Shown here one piece after another: positions 17,094 to 24,798 of a stretch of DNA of 40,027 nucleotides. The number at the start of each line of letters is the position of its first letter. Position 1 is the first letter of the stretch. This DNA comes from Clostridiales bacterium. Lineage in GTDB: Bacteria; Bacillota; Clostridia; Oscillospirales; Oscillospiraceae. Location: assembly GCA_019418025.1 (NCBI GenBank), contig DYCR01000016.1, positions 1-40,027 on the forward strand, given 5' to 3'. Below the pieces are notes generated by a model. That model saw nothing but the letters and a program-made list of their open reading frames with translations. It had not been told where the DNA came from and ran no database searches. The translations under genes and the position numbers were made by a program.

Positions 17094-18749
17094 TTGGCAG
17101 AAAAATTGAAAATTATCCCTCTGGGCGGTCTTGACGAGATCGGTAAGAACATGACCGTTCTGGAGTATGGCAAGGACATGATCGTGGTTGACTGCGGCAT
17201 CGCATTCCCCGACGAAGAAATGTACGGCGTGGATCTGGTCATCCCCGATTTCAGCTATCTGGTCAAGAACGCAGGCAAGCTCAGGGGCATGTTCATCACC
17301 CACGGACACGAGGACCACATCGGCTCCATCCCCTACTGCATGCAGCAGGTCAGCTGCCCCATCCATGGCACCGCCATGACCAACGGGCTGATCAAGCTGA
17401 AGCTTGAGGAGCACGGTCTTTCGCAGAAGGTCCGTCTGGTGACCCACAAGCCCGGCGACGTGGTCAAGGCCGGCTGCTTCAGCATCGAGTTCATCCACGT
17501 CAACCACTCCATCGCCGACGCCGTTTCCTTCGCCATCAAGACCCCCGTCGGCACCGTCATCATGACCGGCGACTTCAAGATCGACCCCACCGCCTCTGAC
17601 GGCATGATCGATCTGGGTCGGTTCGGCGAGCTGGGCAAGCGGGGCGTATTGGCCCTGCTGGCAGACTCCACCAACGTGGAGCGTGCCGGATACACCCCCA
17701 GCGAAAACACCGTGGCCGAGGGTCTGGACCGTCAGTTCAAAAACTGCGATCAGCGGATCGTCGTCACCACCTTTGCCTCCAACATGCACCGGATTCAGGC
17801 AGTCCTTGCCACGGCCCACCGCTACGGCAGAAAGGTCGCCGTCACCGGACGGAGCATGGAAAATGTCCTGAAGGTGGCATCGGATCTGGGCTATCTGAAG
17901 GTCCCGGCCAACACCATCGTGGATCTGACGGCCATAAAGAGCCTGCCCAAAAACAAGGTGGTCATCGTCTCCACCGGCTCTCAGGGTGAAAACATGTCTG
18001 CCCTGTATCGTATGGCATTCAACACCCACAAGCATATCGAGATTCAGGCCAACGACCGCATCATCATCTCCGCCTCGGCCATCCCCGGCAACGAGAAGGC
18101 AGTCAGCAAGATCATCAACGAGCTGTACCGCAAGGGTGCAGACGTGGTCTACGAAAAGAGCGAGGGACTGCACGTTTCCGGCCACGCATGTCAGGAAGAG
18201 CTGAAGATCATCCACGGCCTGTGCAAGCCCAAGTTCTTCATTCCCATCCACGGCGAGCGCCGCCATTTGCAGCAGCATGCCCGTCTGGCAAAGCTGATGG
18301 GCATGAAGCCCTCCCATATCCTCATCGGCGAGATCGGCACCCAGTTCGAGCTGAGCAGCCGCAGCTGCAAGATCACCGGCACCGTCCCCGCTGGCAAGGT
18401 CTTTGTTGACGGCGCAGGCGTGGGCGACGTGGGCAGCGTGGTCCTGCGGGACCGCAAGCATCTGGCCCAGGACGGCATGATCGTCGTCTGCCTGAACCTT
18501 TCGGCTCAGGACGGCTCCGTCATTTCCGGCCCCGACATCATCACCCGCGGCTTCGTCTATGTAAAGGAGTCCGAGGAGCTGATGGAAAACCTGAGAAAGG
18601 TCGCCGAGGAGGCCGTCGTCCGCTGTCAGCGCAAGCACATCAAGGACTGGAGCACCATCAAGTCCGCCATCAAGAACGATCTGAGTGGTTACCTGTACAA
18701 GACCACCAAGCGCAACCCCATGATCCTGCCCGTCATCATGGAGATCTGA
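17094..18749 (+). CDS. rnjA: Ribonuclease J
   Basis: The 551-residue product is a metallo-beta-lactamase/beta-CASP ribonuclease. It starts EKLKIIPLGGLDEIGKNM, carries the metal motif HGHEDH (70-75), the later metal Asp in MTGDFKID, the beta-CASP domain, and HVSGHACQEELKI and PIHGERRHL near residues 360-390. It combines 5' exonuclease and endonuclease activity in mRNA turnover and rRNA maturation. The only conventional start is a TTG at 17094, with AGGAG 12 bases upstream. An in-frame ATT at 17088 has better spacing (6) but would be a very rare start. An in-frame stop at 17085 rules out anything earlier. It is divergent from gdpP. Confidence 0.95.
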   Translation: MAEKLKIIPLGGLDEIGKNMTVLEYGKDMIVVDCGIAFPDEEMYGVDLVIPDFSYLVKNAGKLRGMFITHGHEDHIGSIPYCMQQVSCPIHGTAMTNGLIKLKLEEHGLSQKVRLVTHKPGDVVKAGCFSIEFIHVNHSIADAVSFAIKTPVGTVIMTGDFKIDPTASDGMIDLGRFGELGKRGVLALLADSTNVERAGYTPSENTVAEGLDRQFKNCDQRIVVTTFASNMHRIQAVLATAHRYGRKVAVTGRSMENVLKVASDLGYLKVPANTIVDLTAIKSLPKNKVVIVSTGSQGENMSALYRMAFNTHKHIEIQANDRIIISASAIPGNEKAVSKIINELYRKGADVVYEKSEGLHVSGHACQEELKIIHGLCKPKFFIPIHGERRHLQQHARLAKLMGMKPSHILIGEIGTQFELSSRSCKITGTVPAGKVFVDGAGVGDVGSVVLRDRKHLAQDGMIVVCLNLSAQDGSVISGPDIITRGFVYVKESEELMENLRKVAEEAVVRCQRKHIKDWSTIKSAIKNDLSGYLYKTTKRNPMILPVIMEI

Positions 18750-18756
18750 GCATACA

Positions 18757-18792
18757 AAACGCCCCCATCCGCTTCGGCAGATGGGGGCGTTT
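18757..18792. terminator. Terminator between rnjA and larC1
   Basis: A perfect 13-bp stem (AAACGCCCCCATC at 18757-18769, complement at 18780-18792) with a 10-base loop follows rnjA. On the minus strand it is followed by TTTT, so it probably serves both convergent units. The 85 bases between it and larC1 hold only a small GGGGC/GCCCC hairpin near 18833-18845 and no coding signal. Confidence 0.85.
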
Positions 18793-18877
18793 ATGATTGA
18801 TTGGCTGCCTGATTGGGGGGAGCTTTCAGGCAGGGGCGCAGCCCCGTCAAAGCCGAGGGTGGCTGAGCACGCAGGAT

Positions 18878-19705
18878 CTACACCGTCTCCCCAAGCATGG
18901 CACGCACGCAGTTGGCCTGTTCAAAATCCTTTTTGCCCATACCGTAGCCGATGTCCGACACCCTCATCACGGGCATGCTGCCGAACCCTGTCACAAAATG
19001 CTTCAGCAGTGCCGCTCCCGTGGGCGTACACAGCTCGCCGCGGATGCTGCCGCCATAGATCGGCACCCCTCTCAGGATGTGGGCAGTGGCAGGGGCCGGC
19101 ACCGGCAGGACACCGTGGGCGCAGCGGACACTTCCGCTGCCCACATGCACCGCAGAGGCAAGGACCTGCTCCGGCGACAGCCTGTGCATCAGCAGACAGA
19201 CCGCCGCCACATCCGCAATGGCATCCAGCGTGCCGACCTCATGGAAGTGAATCTGCTCCACGGGGACACCGTGGACATGGCTCTCCGCCTGTGCGATCTG
19301 TCCATAGACCGCCAGAACATCCTCCTTGACCTGCTCAGGCAGCGTCAGATGGGACAGCACATGCTCGATCACGTGCAGATCGGTGTGATGGTGTCCATGT
19401 GCGTGATGGCGGTCATGAGCATGCTCATGATTATGGGGATGCTCGTGATTGTGGGCGTGTCCGTGGGGATGCTCATGGTGGGAATGGCCGTGTGCATCCT
19501 CCTCCGCCCCATGCACCTTCACCGACATATGGGTCCCCGTAATTCCGCACTTGACGCACTTTTCGGCAGAAAACACCACATCAGGCAGCCCCATATGGTT
19601 CAATTCCGAAACAAAATCCTCTTGATCCGGGAGCAGCTCCAGCAGCGCCGCCGTGAGCATATCCCCCGCAGCGCCCATGGCGCAGTCCAAATACAGTGTT
19701 TTCAT
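18878..19705 (-). CDS. larC1: LarC1-type nickel insertion protein, N-terminal part only
   Basis: The 275-residue product matches the first part of LarC (DUF111): LYLDCAMGAAGDMLTAAL at the start, a histidine-rich stretch (about 65-112, 21 His between 72 and 111), then HFHEVGTLDAIADV and ELCTPTGAALLKHF. LarC inserts nickel into the pincer nucleotide cofactor of LarA enzymes. In Lactiplantibacillus plantarum full LarC is made from larC1 and larC2 by a programmed frameshift. Here the frame ends with a TAG at the usual LarC1 end, and the 85 bases before the next terminator are too short and unrelated for LarC2. LarC2 may be encoded elsewhere or be lost. The start overlaps the larB stop by 4 bases (ATGA). 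Confidence 0.88.
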   Translation of the reverse strand: MKTLYLDCAMGAAGDMLTAALLELLPDQEDFVSELNHMGLPDVVFSAEKCVKCGITGTHMSVKVHGAEEDAHGHSHHEHPHGHAHNHEHPHNHEHAHDRHHAHGHHHTDLHVIEHVLSHLTLPEQVKEDVLAVYGQIAQAESHVHGVPVEQIHFHEVGTLDAIADVAAVCLLMHRLSPEQVLASAVHVGSGSVRCAHGVLPVPAPATAHILRGVPIYGGSIRGELCTPTGAALLKHFVTGFGSMPVMRVSDIGYGMGKKDFEQANCVRAMLGETV

Positions 19706-20457
19706 CGATGCACCTCCATGTGATTGATCATATTGGCAAGATACCCTGCGCCGAAGCCATTGTCAATGTTCACCACACTGACCCCGCTGGCGCAGGAATT
19801 GAGCATGGACAGCAGTGCCGACACCCCGCCGAAGGATGCGCCGTAGCCCACACTGGTGGGCACCGCGATCACGGGGCAGTCCGCCAGACCGCCGATGACA
19901 CTGGCAAGGGCCCCCTCCATTCCGGCGATGGCAACGATGACGCTCGCCCCCATGATCAGCTCCATGTGGGCAAGCAGCCGATGGACCCCGGCGACCCCTA
20001 CATCGTACAGCCGGACCACCTGACTGCCAAGGATCTCGGCGGTGAGGGCCGCCTCCTCCGCCACGGGGATATCACTGGTCCCTCCGGTGGCAATGACCAC
20101 CTTGCCGATGCCGCCGGCCTCCGGAAATCCCCCGACGATACCCACACGGGCATCCCTGCGGTAGTCAAGCTCCACCCTTTCGGACACATAGTCGGCAGCC
20201 TCTTGGGACATTCTGGTGATCAGCACCCGGCTCTGCCCGTTTTTCAGCATGGCCTCGATGATCCCGGCAATCTGCTCCGGCGTTTTTCCGGCACCGTAGA
20301 TGACCTCGGCCGCCCCCTGACGGACCCTGCGGTGCAGGTCCACCTTGGCATAGCCGATATCGGCAAAGGGCGCGGTCTTAATTTCCATCAGCGCCTCATC
20401 CACAGAGGTCTGCCCGCTCTGCACGGATTCCAGCAGCTTTTTAATGTCACTGTCCAT
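19702..20457 (-). CDS. larB: Nickel-pincer cofactor biosynthesis protein LarB
   Basis: The 251-residue product is a PurE-related carboxylase of the LarB family, with the segments YGAGKTPEQIAGI, VVIATGGTSDIPVAEEAALTAE and the end motif SVVNIDNGFGAGYLA. LarB carboxylates the pyridinium ring of nicotinic acid adenine dinucleotide and hydrolyses the anhydride, the first step toward the nickel-pincer nucleotide. It is the first gene of a two-gene larB-larC1 unit with its own promoter and leader hairpin. LarE, the sulfur donor for the next step, is not in the window. A LarA homologue lies 11.5 kb away at 32007-33467. Confidence 0.93.
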   Translation of the reverse strand: MDSDIKKLLESVQSGQTSVDEALMEIKTAPFADIGYAKVDLHRRVRQGAAEVIYGAGKTPEQIAGIIEAMLKNGQSRVLITRMSQEAADYVSERVELDYRRDARVGIVGGFPEAGGIGKVVIATGGTSDIPVAEEAALTAEILGSQVVRLYDVGVAGVHRLLAHMELIMGASVIVAIAGMEGALASVIGGLADCPVIAVPTSVGYGASFGGVSALLSMLNSCASGVSVVNIDNGFGAGYLANMINHMEVHR

Positions 20458-20473
20458 TGTTCTGCCTCCTATC

Positions 20474-20521
20474 GCCCCGGGACCTGCCCCCTCCTGAAAA
20501 AGGAGTACAGGCTCCCGGGGC
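20474..20521 (-). promoter_or_regulatory. Hairpin in the larB leader
   Basis: GCCCCGGGA (20474-20482) pairs with TCCCGGGGC (20513-20521). Inside it CCTG/CAGG and CTCCT/AGGAG can also pair. In the larB mRNA this hairpin ends just before the ribosome binding site. The CUCCU inside the loop could instead pair with the true AGGAGG, so the element could gate translation. It also lies just past the nagA stop and could act in termination, but it has no T-run. Confidence 0.5.
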
Positions 20522-20541
20522 TGTTTGCTTCATTTCTGCCT

Positions 20542-20570
20542 ATTATACACAAGATCCCCGTCCGGAGCAA
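20542..20570 (-). promoter_or_regulatory. Promoter of larB-larC1
   Basis: On the minus strand TTGCTC (20565-20570) and a perfect TATAAT (20542-20547) are 17 bases apart, with a predicted start near 20535. The presence of a promoter here means larBC can be expressed apart from nagA. Confidence 0.68.
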
Positions 20571-20598
20571 GGCAGATCTTCCCATTTCTTGGGAAGCA

Positions 20599-21747
20599 TC
20601 AGGTAATCGGTCTGCCCTTCACAAACACCCGCACCACGTCCCGCTGATCGTTCAGGAACACCAGATCCGCGTCCATCCCGTCATCGATAAAGCCGATGCG
20701 GTCGTCCATGCCAAGCAGCTTTGCAGGATTTTCTGTCAGCGCCGGGATCACCTGCTCCAGAGGCTTGCCCGTGAAAGCCGCCATATTCTTCAGTCCCCGA
20801 TTCAAGGTCAGGGTGCTGCCTGCCCGAACGCCGTTGCTGGCAAGCTTGGCATCCCCGTCCTCTACCACCACGTCATTGACCCCCAGATGATAGCGGCCAT
20901 CCGGCAGTCCCGCCGCCATGATAGAATCGGTAATGCCGATCACTCGGTCCATCCCCTTGATCTTTGTCAGCAGGCGAACCGTAGGCGGCACCAGATGCCG
21001 TCCGTCGCAGATCATTTCGCAGTAGACATCGTCCCGCTCCAGAACCGCTCCCATGATCGCCGGCTCATGCTGATGGAACAGCCGCATTGCGTTGCAGACA
21101 TGGGTGGCAAGGCACGCGCCCCGATCGATGGCCTCTATGGCCTGATCGTAGGTGGCGCCGGAATGACCGATGCCCACCCGTATGCCCATTTCCTTTGCTT
21201 CCGGGATCATCTCGTTGACCCCCGGGACCTCCGGAGAGACGGTGACGTATTTGATCCGGCCCTCTGCCAGATTCTGATAGCGGCGAAGCAGCCGGACGTT
21301 GCCCTGATGCAGCAGATGCTCCGGCATGGCCCCCTTGTACTCGCTTGCAAGGAACGGCCCTTCCAGATGGATGCCCAGCAGCTCCGCCGCATCCTCGGTC
21401 TCAAGGGCTTCATAGGCCTTGAACTGCCGGATGCAATGCTCGGTCTGCTCGACGGTATCGGTCAGCACCGAGCCCAGCCACGCCGTTGTTCCGTTGGATG
21501 CAAAAAATTTGCCGATGGTGTGCAGTCCACGGGCATCTGCACTGTTGACGTCCACGCCCACCGCTCCGTGGGTGTGGATGTCGATAAACCCGGGGACCAC
21601 GTGCATCCCTCCGGCATCCACGATCTGCGCCCCCTGAGGGATCTGATCCTCGGTGCAGAGCCTGATCTTCCCATCCACAACATGAATGACACGATTTTCA
21701 AAGGTGTGGTTGTGGTACACCCGACCGTTTGTGATAAAATAATCCAA
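20599..21747 (-). CDS. nagA: NagA-family amidohydrolase with an altered 6-phosphate pocket
   Basis: The 382-residue product has the metal and catalytic motifs of N-acetylglucosamine-6-phosphate deacetylase: HTHG (His58, His60), HLEGPF (Glu129), GHSGA (His195), HVCNAM (His216), DGRH (His251) and TDS (Asp274). NagA removes acetate from GlcNAc-6P. The family's HREPG motif, whose Arg (Arg227 of the E. coli enzyme) binds the 6-phosphate, reads HQHEPA here, so Arg is His227. The second contact region (KGTH in E. coli) reads KGAM. Deacetylation is therefore likely, but the group at C6 may not be phosphate. Translation starts at a TTG with AGGAAGGA 9 bases upstream. It lies downstream of the ABC transporter on the same strand. 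Confidence 0.85.
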   Translation of the reverse strand: MDYFITNGRVYHNHTFENRVIHVVDGKIRLCTEDQIPQGAQIVDAGGMHVVPGFIDIHTHGAVGVDVNSADARGLHTIGKFFASNGTTAWLGSVLTDTVEQTEHCIRQFKAYEALETEDAAELLGIHLEGPFLASEYKGAMPEHLLHQGNVRLLRRYQNLAEGRIKYVTVSPEVPGVNEMIPEAKEMGIRVGIGHSGATYDQAIEAIDRGACLATHVCNAMRLFHQHEPAIMGAVLERDDVYCEMICDGRHLVPPTVRLLTKIKGMDRVIGITDSIMAAGLPDGRYHLGVNDVVVEDGDAKLASNGVRAGSTLTLNRGLKNMAAFTGKPLEQVIPALTENPAKLLGMDDRIGFIDDGMDADLVFLNDQRDVVRVFVKGRPIT

Positions 21748-21777
21748 TGTGTATCGTCCTTCCTATCTGCCAAATCA

Positions 21778-21804
21778 GGGGACACCTGCAATGCAAGTGT
21801 CCCC
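21778..21804. terminator. Hairpin between the ABC transporter operon and nagA
   Basis: GGGGACAC (21778-21785) and GTGTCCCC (21797-21804) form an 8-bp stem with an 11-base loop in the 104-base gap between the binding-protein gene and nagA. On the minus strand no T-run follows, so it may attenuate rather than stop transcription into nagA. On the plus strand TTTT follows. Confidence 0.5.
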
Positions 21805-21851
21805 TTTTCAGCAAGCTTGTGAGTATATATGCTGTTATGTCCGGGTCAAGA

Positions 21852-22907
21852 TCAGCCCAGTGCCTCGTTGATGACATCGAACAGGATGTAGTTCTCCAGA
21901 TCCACGGGAGCCTCTACGGCGCCGCCCTCGATGAACATCTCCTGCTGACGGGTGTAGTAGTCCTTCATGGTCCCGTCTGCCATGCCGTTCTTGATGTCCT
22001 CAGCAGAGAACCAGTGGGCATCTGCGGTCTCCACCTGGCAGGCCTCCACATCCTTTGCGCACTGCTTTGCGTACAGCTCCAGAACATAGGGCCAGTTCTC
22101 TTCCTTGGATGCAAACTCCATGGCCTTCAGCAGCGCACGGGTGAAGCGGACCAGAACATCGTGATTTTCCTCAGCATACTTGGGCAGGCAGATCCAGCTG
22201 GACAGGTTCACCGAGTCGGTGGAGAACTCCAGCTCCTTTGCACCCTCGCAGGTGTCCATGATCTGGTTGGAGTAGGGGTTCCATGCGGTGCAAGCATCTA
22301 CACTGCCGGACATCATGGATGCCACCATGTTGGACGGCTCCATCTCAAAGGCCTGAATGTCATCCATGGTCAGTCCGGCGGCCTTCAGTGCGCCGTTCAG
22401 GGCAGTTTCAGAGGAAGAGCCGCCGTTGTAGGCGATCTTCTTGCCCTTCAGGTTTGCCAGCTGCTCGGCAGAGTCCACACCGGCAGAGGGCAGAACGATG
22501 ATGCGGTCGGTGCTGTGAACGGAGGAGGGCAGGAACACCTGCGCCTGACCGTTGATTGCTAGCTTGTGGGCGCCATGGCCGATGTAGGCCAGATCGATGC
22601 TGCCGCCTTCCATTGCGGCGATCTCAGCGGGGCCGCCGTCAAAGGGCCACAGGGAGATCTCCAGTCCCTCTTCTGCAAAATATCCCTTGTCGATAGCCGT
22701 CAGAACAGACCAGACGGATGCGTAGTTGGGCATGTAGCCTACATTCAGCTTCACCGTCTCCTGATTGGCAGGGGTGCTGCCATCGGTTGCGGATACACCC
22801 TCACTGCCGGAAGGTGCGGTGGTCTGGGTGGTGTCGCCATTGCCGCCGCAGGCTGCCATGGAACCGACCATGCACAGAGCCAGAAGCATCGCCATGATTT
22901 TTTTCAT
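21852..22907 (-). CDS. ABC transporter substrate-binding lipoprotein, SsuA/TauA (NMT1-like) type
   Basis: The 351-residue product has a lipoprotein signal peptide with the lipobox ending MAAC (Cys20), a Thr/Ser-rich linker, and a type II periplasmic-binding fold of the NMT1/SsuA-like family. Typical segments are VGYMPNYASVWSVLTAIDKGYF, IDLAYIGHGAH and SVDACTAWNPY. Members bind aliphatic sulfonates, taurine, nitrate or pyrimidine precursors. The ligand here is unknown, but the neighbours are amino-sugar genes. The start at 22907 has GGAGGAAA at a spacing of 8. It is the third gene of the permease-ATPase-binding protein unit, and as the lipoprotein it would be anchored outside the membrane. Confidence 0.88.
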   Translation of the reverse strand: MKKIMAMLLALCMVGSMAACGGNGDTTQTTAPSGSEGVSATDGSTPANQETVKLNVGYMPNYASVWSVLTAIDKGYFAEEGLEISLWPFDGGPAEIAAMEGGSIDLAYIGHGAHKLAINGQAQVFLPSSVHSTDRIIVLPSAGVDSAEQLANLKGKKIAYNGGSSSETALNGALKAAGLTMDDIQAFEMEPSNMVASMMSGSVDACTAWNPYSNQIMDTCEGAKELEFSTDSVNLSSWICLPKYAEENHDVLVRFTRALLKAMEFASKEENWPYVLELYAKQCAKDVEACQVETADAHWFSAEDIKNGMADGTMKDYYTRQQEMFIEGGAVEAPVDLENYILFDVINEALG

Positions 22908-22961
22908 GATATTTTCCTCCATTTTTGTTCCAATATTTCACCGAATCACATCGGCAAGCTA

Positions 22962-23750
22962 CTATTTTCGTACCTCAAGGAATTCCTGATAGACCTCATT
23001 CCAGATCTCGGTCTTTAGCTCCAAGAAGCGGGGATCGTTCTTGGTGGCCTGCGTTCTGGGGTAAGGGATGTCGATGTCCACGATCTTCTTGATCCGGCCG
23101 GGGCGGGCGCTCATAATGATGACACGCTGGGCCAGAATAATGGCCTCATCCACATCGTGGGTGATGAAGAAGCAGGTCTTTTTCTCGTTTTCCCACGTGT
23201 TCAGCAGCTCTGTTTGTAGCTGCACACGGGTCTGGGCATCCAGTGCGCCAAAGGGCTCATCCAAAAGCAGGACCTCCGGATTCACCGCATAGGCACGGGC
23301 GATGGCAACACGCTGACGCATGCCGCCGGACAGCTCCTTGGGATAGGCATTCTCAAAGCCCTCCAAGCCCACCGCCTTGATATACTTGCGGGCGATCTGC
23401 TCGGCCTGTGCCTTGGGGACCTTCTTGATCTCCAGTCCGAACATGACGTTTTTCAGCACCGTTCTCCACGGGAACAGGGCATATCCCTGAAACACCACGC
23501 CGCGCTCCACGCCGGTGCCTTCGATCTTCTTGCCGTCGAGGTACACCTCGCCGCTGGTAGGCTCCAGCAGGCCGGCAATGATATTCAGCAGGGTGGATTT
23601 TCCGCAGCCGGAGGGGCCGACCACACAGATGAATTCATTTTCCTTGATATCCAGACTCACGCCGTTGAGTGCGACGGTCTTGCCGTTGCGGCCGTCATAC
23701 TCCTTGTAGACGTTGTCGATTTTCAGCTTGATCAAATTTTCTCCTGCCAT
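22962..23750 (-). CDS. ABC transporter ATP-binding protein, SsuB/TauB type
   Basis: The 262-residue product has Walker A GPSGCGKST, the Q-loop VVFQGYALFPWRTV, the signature LSGGMRQRVAIARA, Walker B VLLLDEPFGALD and the switch His in FFITHDVDEA. The FPW after the Q-loop and the overall sequence place it in the sulfonate/nitrate/taurine importer class. It overlaps the permease gene by 19 bases, indicating coupling. Confidence 0.92.
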   Translation of the reverse strand: MAGENLIKLKIDNVYKEYDGRNGKTVALNGVSLDIKENEFICVVGPSGCGKSTLLNIIAGLLEPTSGEVYLDGKKIEGTGVERGVVFQGYALFPWRTVLKNVMFGLEIKKVPKAQAEQIARKYIKAVGLEGFENAYPKELSGGMRQRVAIARAYAVNPEVLLLDEPFGALDAQTRVQLQTELLNTWENEKKTCFFITHDVDEAIILAQRVIIMSARPGRIKKIVDIDIPYPRTQATKNDPRFLELKTEIWNEVYQEFLEVRK

Positions 23751-24502
23751 CCTGTCAGTTTCCTTTCAATAATATCAACGATCTTCACCAGAACCAGTCC
23801 GATGATGCCCAGCATGATGATATACATCAGCATGGGAGGCGCATCAAAGGAGTTTGCCAGAGAGCGGATTCGCATTCCGATGCCTGCCTGAGCGCCGGTG
23901 GATTCTGCCGCCAGAAGGGTCGTCAGCGCTGCGCTCAGGCCCAGACGGACGGCGGTGATGATGAACGGAACGGTCGCAGGGCAGATGATCTTGATGAAAA
24001 TGTCAAAATCGTTTGCGCCCAAGACCCGGGCTGCCTTCAAGATGGTGGTATCAATGTTCTTGATGCCCTGATAAATGGTGATGCTCATGGTCATGAAGGT
24101 GCAGATCCAGATCAGGATGACCGCAGGCTTCTGACCCACACCGAAGGTGATAACCAGCAGAGGGGCATAGCCCAGTGCAGGGATATTACGAATGAAATTG
24201 ATCCACGGCTCCAGGATCTTCTGGACCGGCGTGTACCACGCCATCAGGAATGCCACCGGAAGGGAGGTGAGGAAACCCAAACCGAAGCCCATGCCCACGC
24301 ATGCCATACTGCTTGAGATATCCGCCCACAGGGCATTTCTGTCGATCATTGTCTTGACTGCCGGTATCACCTTGTCCAGAAAGGGGAAACTGCGACTGGT
24401 CGTTTCTCCAATGGACAGTAAATACCACACAACCAACGCTGTGCAAAGGGAGATCAGCAACCATACCTTGTTGTTGATTTTGGACCCTTTCTTCTTTACC
24501 AT
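23732..24502 (-). CDS. ABC transporter permease, SsuC/TauC type
   Basis: The 256-residue product has about six membrane helices and the EAA-loop region that contacts the ATPase (ILKAARVLGANDFDIFIKIICPATVPFI, given here only as the loop around 24010). The start at 24502 (MVKKKGSK) has AAGGAG at a spacing of 8; upstream in-frame ATGs lack this. It is the first gene of the importer operon and faces the DUF4838 operon across a divergent control region. Confidence 0.9.
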   Translation of the reverse strand: MVKKKGSKINNKVWLLISLCTALVVWYLLSIGETTSRSFPFLDKVIPAVKTMIDRNALWADISSSMACVGMGFGLGFLTSLPVAFLMAWYTPVQKILEPWINFIRNIPALGYAPLLVITFGVGQKPAVILIWICTFMTMSITIYQGIKNIDTTILKAARVLGANDFDIFIKIICPATVPFIITAVRLGLSAALTTLLAAESTGAQAGIGMRIRSLANSFDAPPMLMYIIMLGIIGLVLVKIVDIIERKLTGWQEKI

Positions 24503-24554
24503 AAATACATCTCCTTCATCCATCTGTCTTAACAATCGCGATTTTTGATATTTT

Positions 24555-24575
24555 TTGATTATAACTTATAATCAA
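24555..24575. promoter_or_regulatory. Perfect 21-base operator-like palindrome
   Basis: TTGATTATAA (24555-24564) is mirrored exactly by its complement at 24566-24575 around one central C. It contains TATAAT on both strands. The minus-strand copy (24558-24563) could be the -10 of the transporter operon, with TGTGCA at 24581-24586 as a weak -35 at a spacing of 17. A dimeric repressor bound here would block that promoter. The ROK protein encoded at 26701 is the obvious candidate. Confidence 0.65.
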
Positions 24576-24659
24576 TTGAATGCACATCAACCAACGCTTG
24601 ACCTGAGAATAACAAATGGATTCTCATTTTTCAAGTGTAATTTGTGCTAATTTACCAAG

Positions 24660-24700
24660 TTCGTACAGTTGCTACAAATGGCACTCAGCTATTTCGTACA
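24660..24700. repeat. Direct repeat TTCGTACA x2
   Basis: TTCGTACA occurs at 24660-24667 and 24693-24700, 33 bases apart, about three helical turns, upstream of the DUF4838 promoter. The spacing on one helix face suggests an activator site, but two 8-base copies could also be chance. Confidence 0.35.
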
Positions 24701-24721
24701 CTTTTACCCATAAATATCCCG

Positions 24722-24766
24722 TTGACCTTTGTGCTATTTGATTATAAAATATAATTATAAAATCAG
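24722..24766 (+). promoter_or_regulatory. Promoter and operator half-sites of the DUF4838-larA operon
   Basis: TTGACC (24722-24727) and TAAAAT (24745-24750) are 17 bases apart. The -10 region contains TTGATTATAA (24738-24747), identical to the half-site of the 24555 palindrome. An inverted related half-site (TTATAAAATCA) follows at 24756-24766, so the same repressor could control both directions. Confidence 0.68.
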
Positions 24767-24798
24767 GAATAACTATATAGAAATATCGGAGGCCTTCC

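Noticed and set aside
17091..18638. Long open frame antisense to rnjA
   Set aside because: It mirrors the codon structure of a clear essential gene, has no recognisable domain, and has no ribosome binding site. The same applies to the long antisense frame over ftsH near 8910-11006.
18796..18877. Possible frameshifted LarC2 start after larC1
   Set aside because: All frames were read after the TAG. The stretch is short, ends in the rnjA terminator, and shows no LarC2-like sequence.
19381..19520. Short repeated CAT-rich motif resembling a tandem repeat or CRISPR-like array
   Set aside because: It is the coding sequence of the histidine-rich segment of LarC1, with no regular repeat-spacer pattern.
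24503..24798. Small RNA or riboswitch in the large divergent intergenic region
   Set aside because: The region is AT-rich with promoter and operator-like repeats. No stable GC stem or terminator-like structure was seen.
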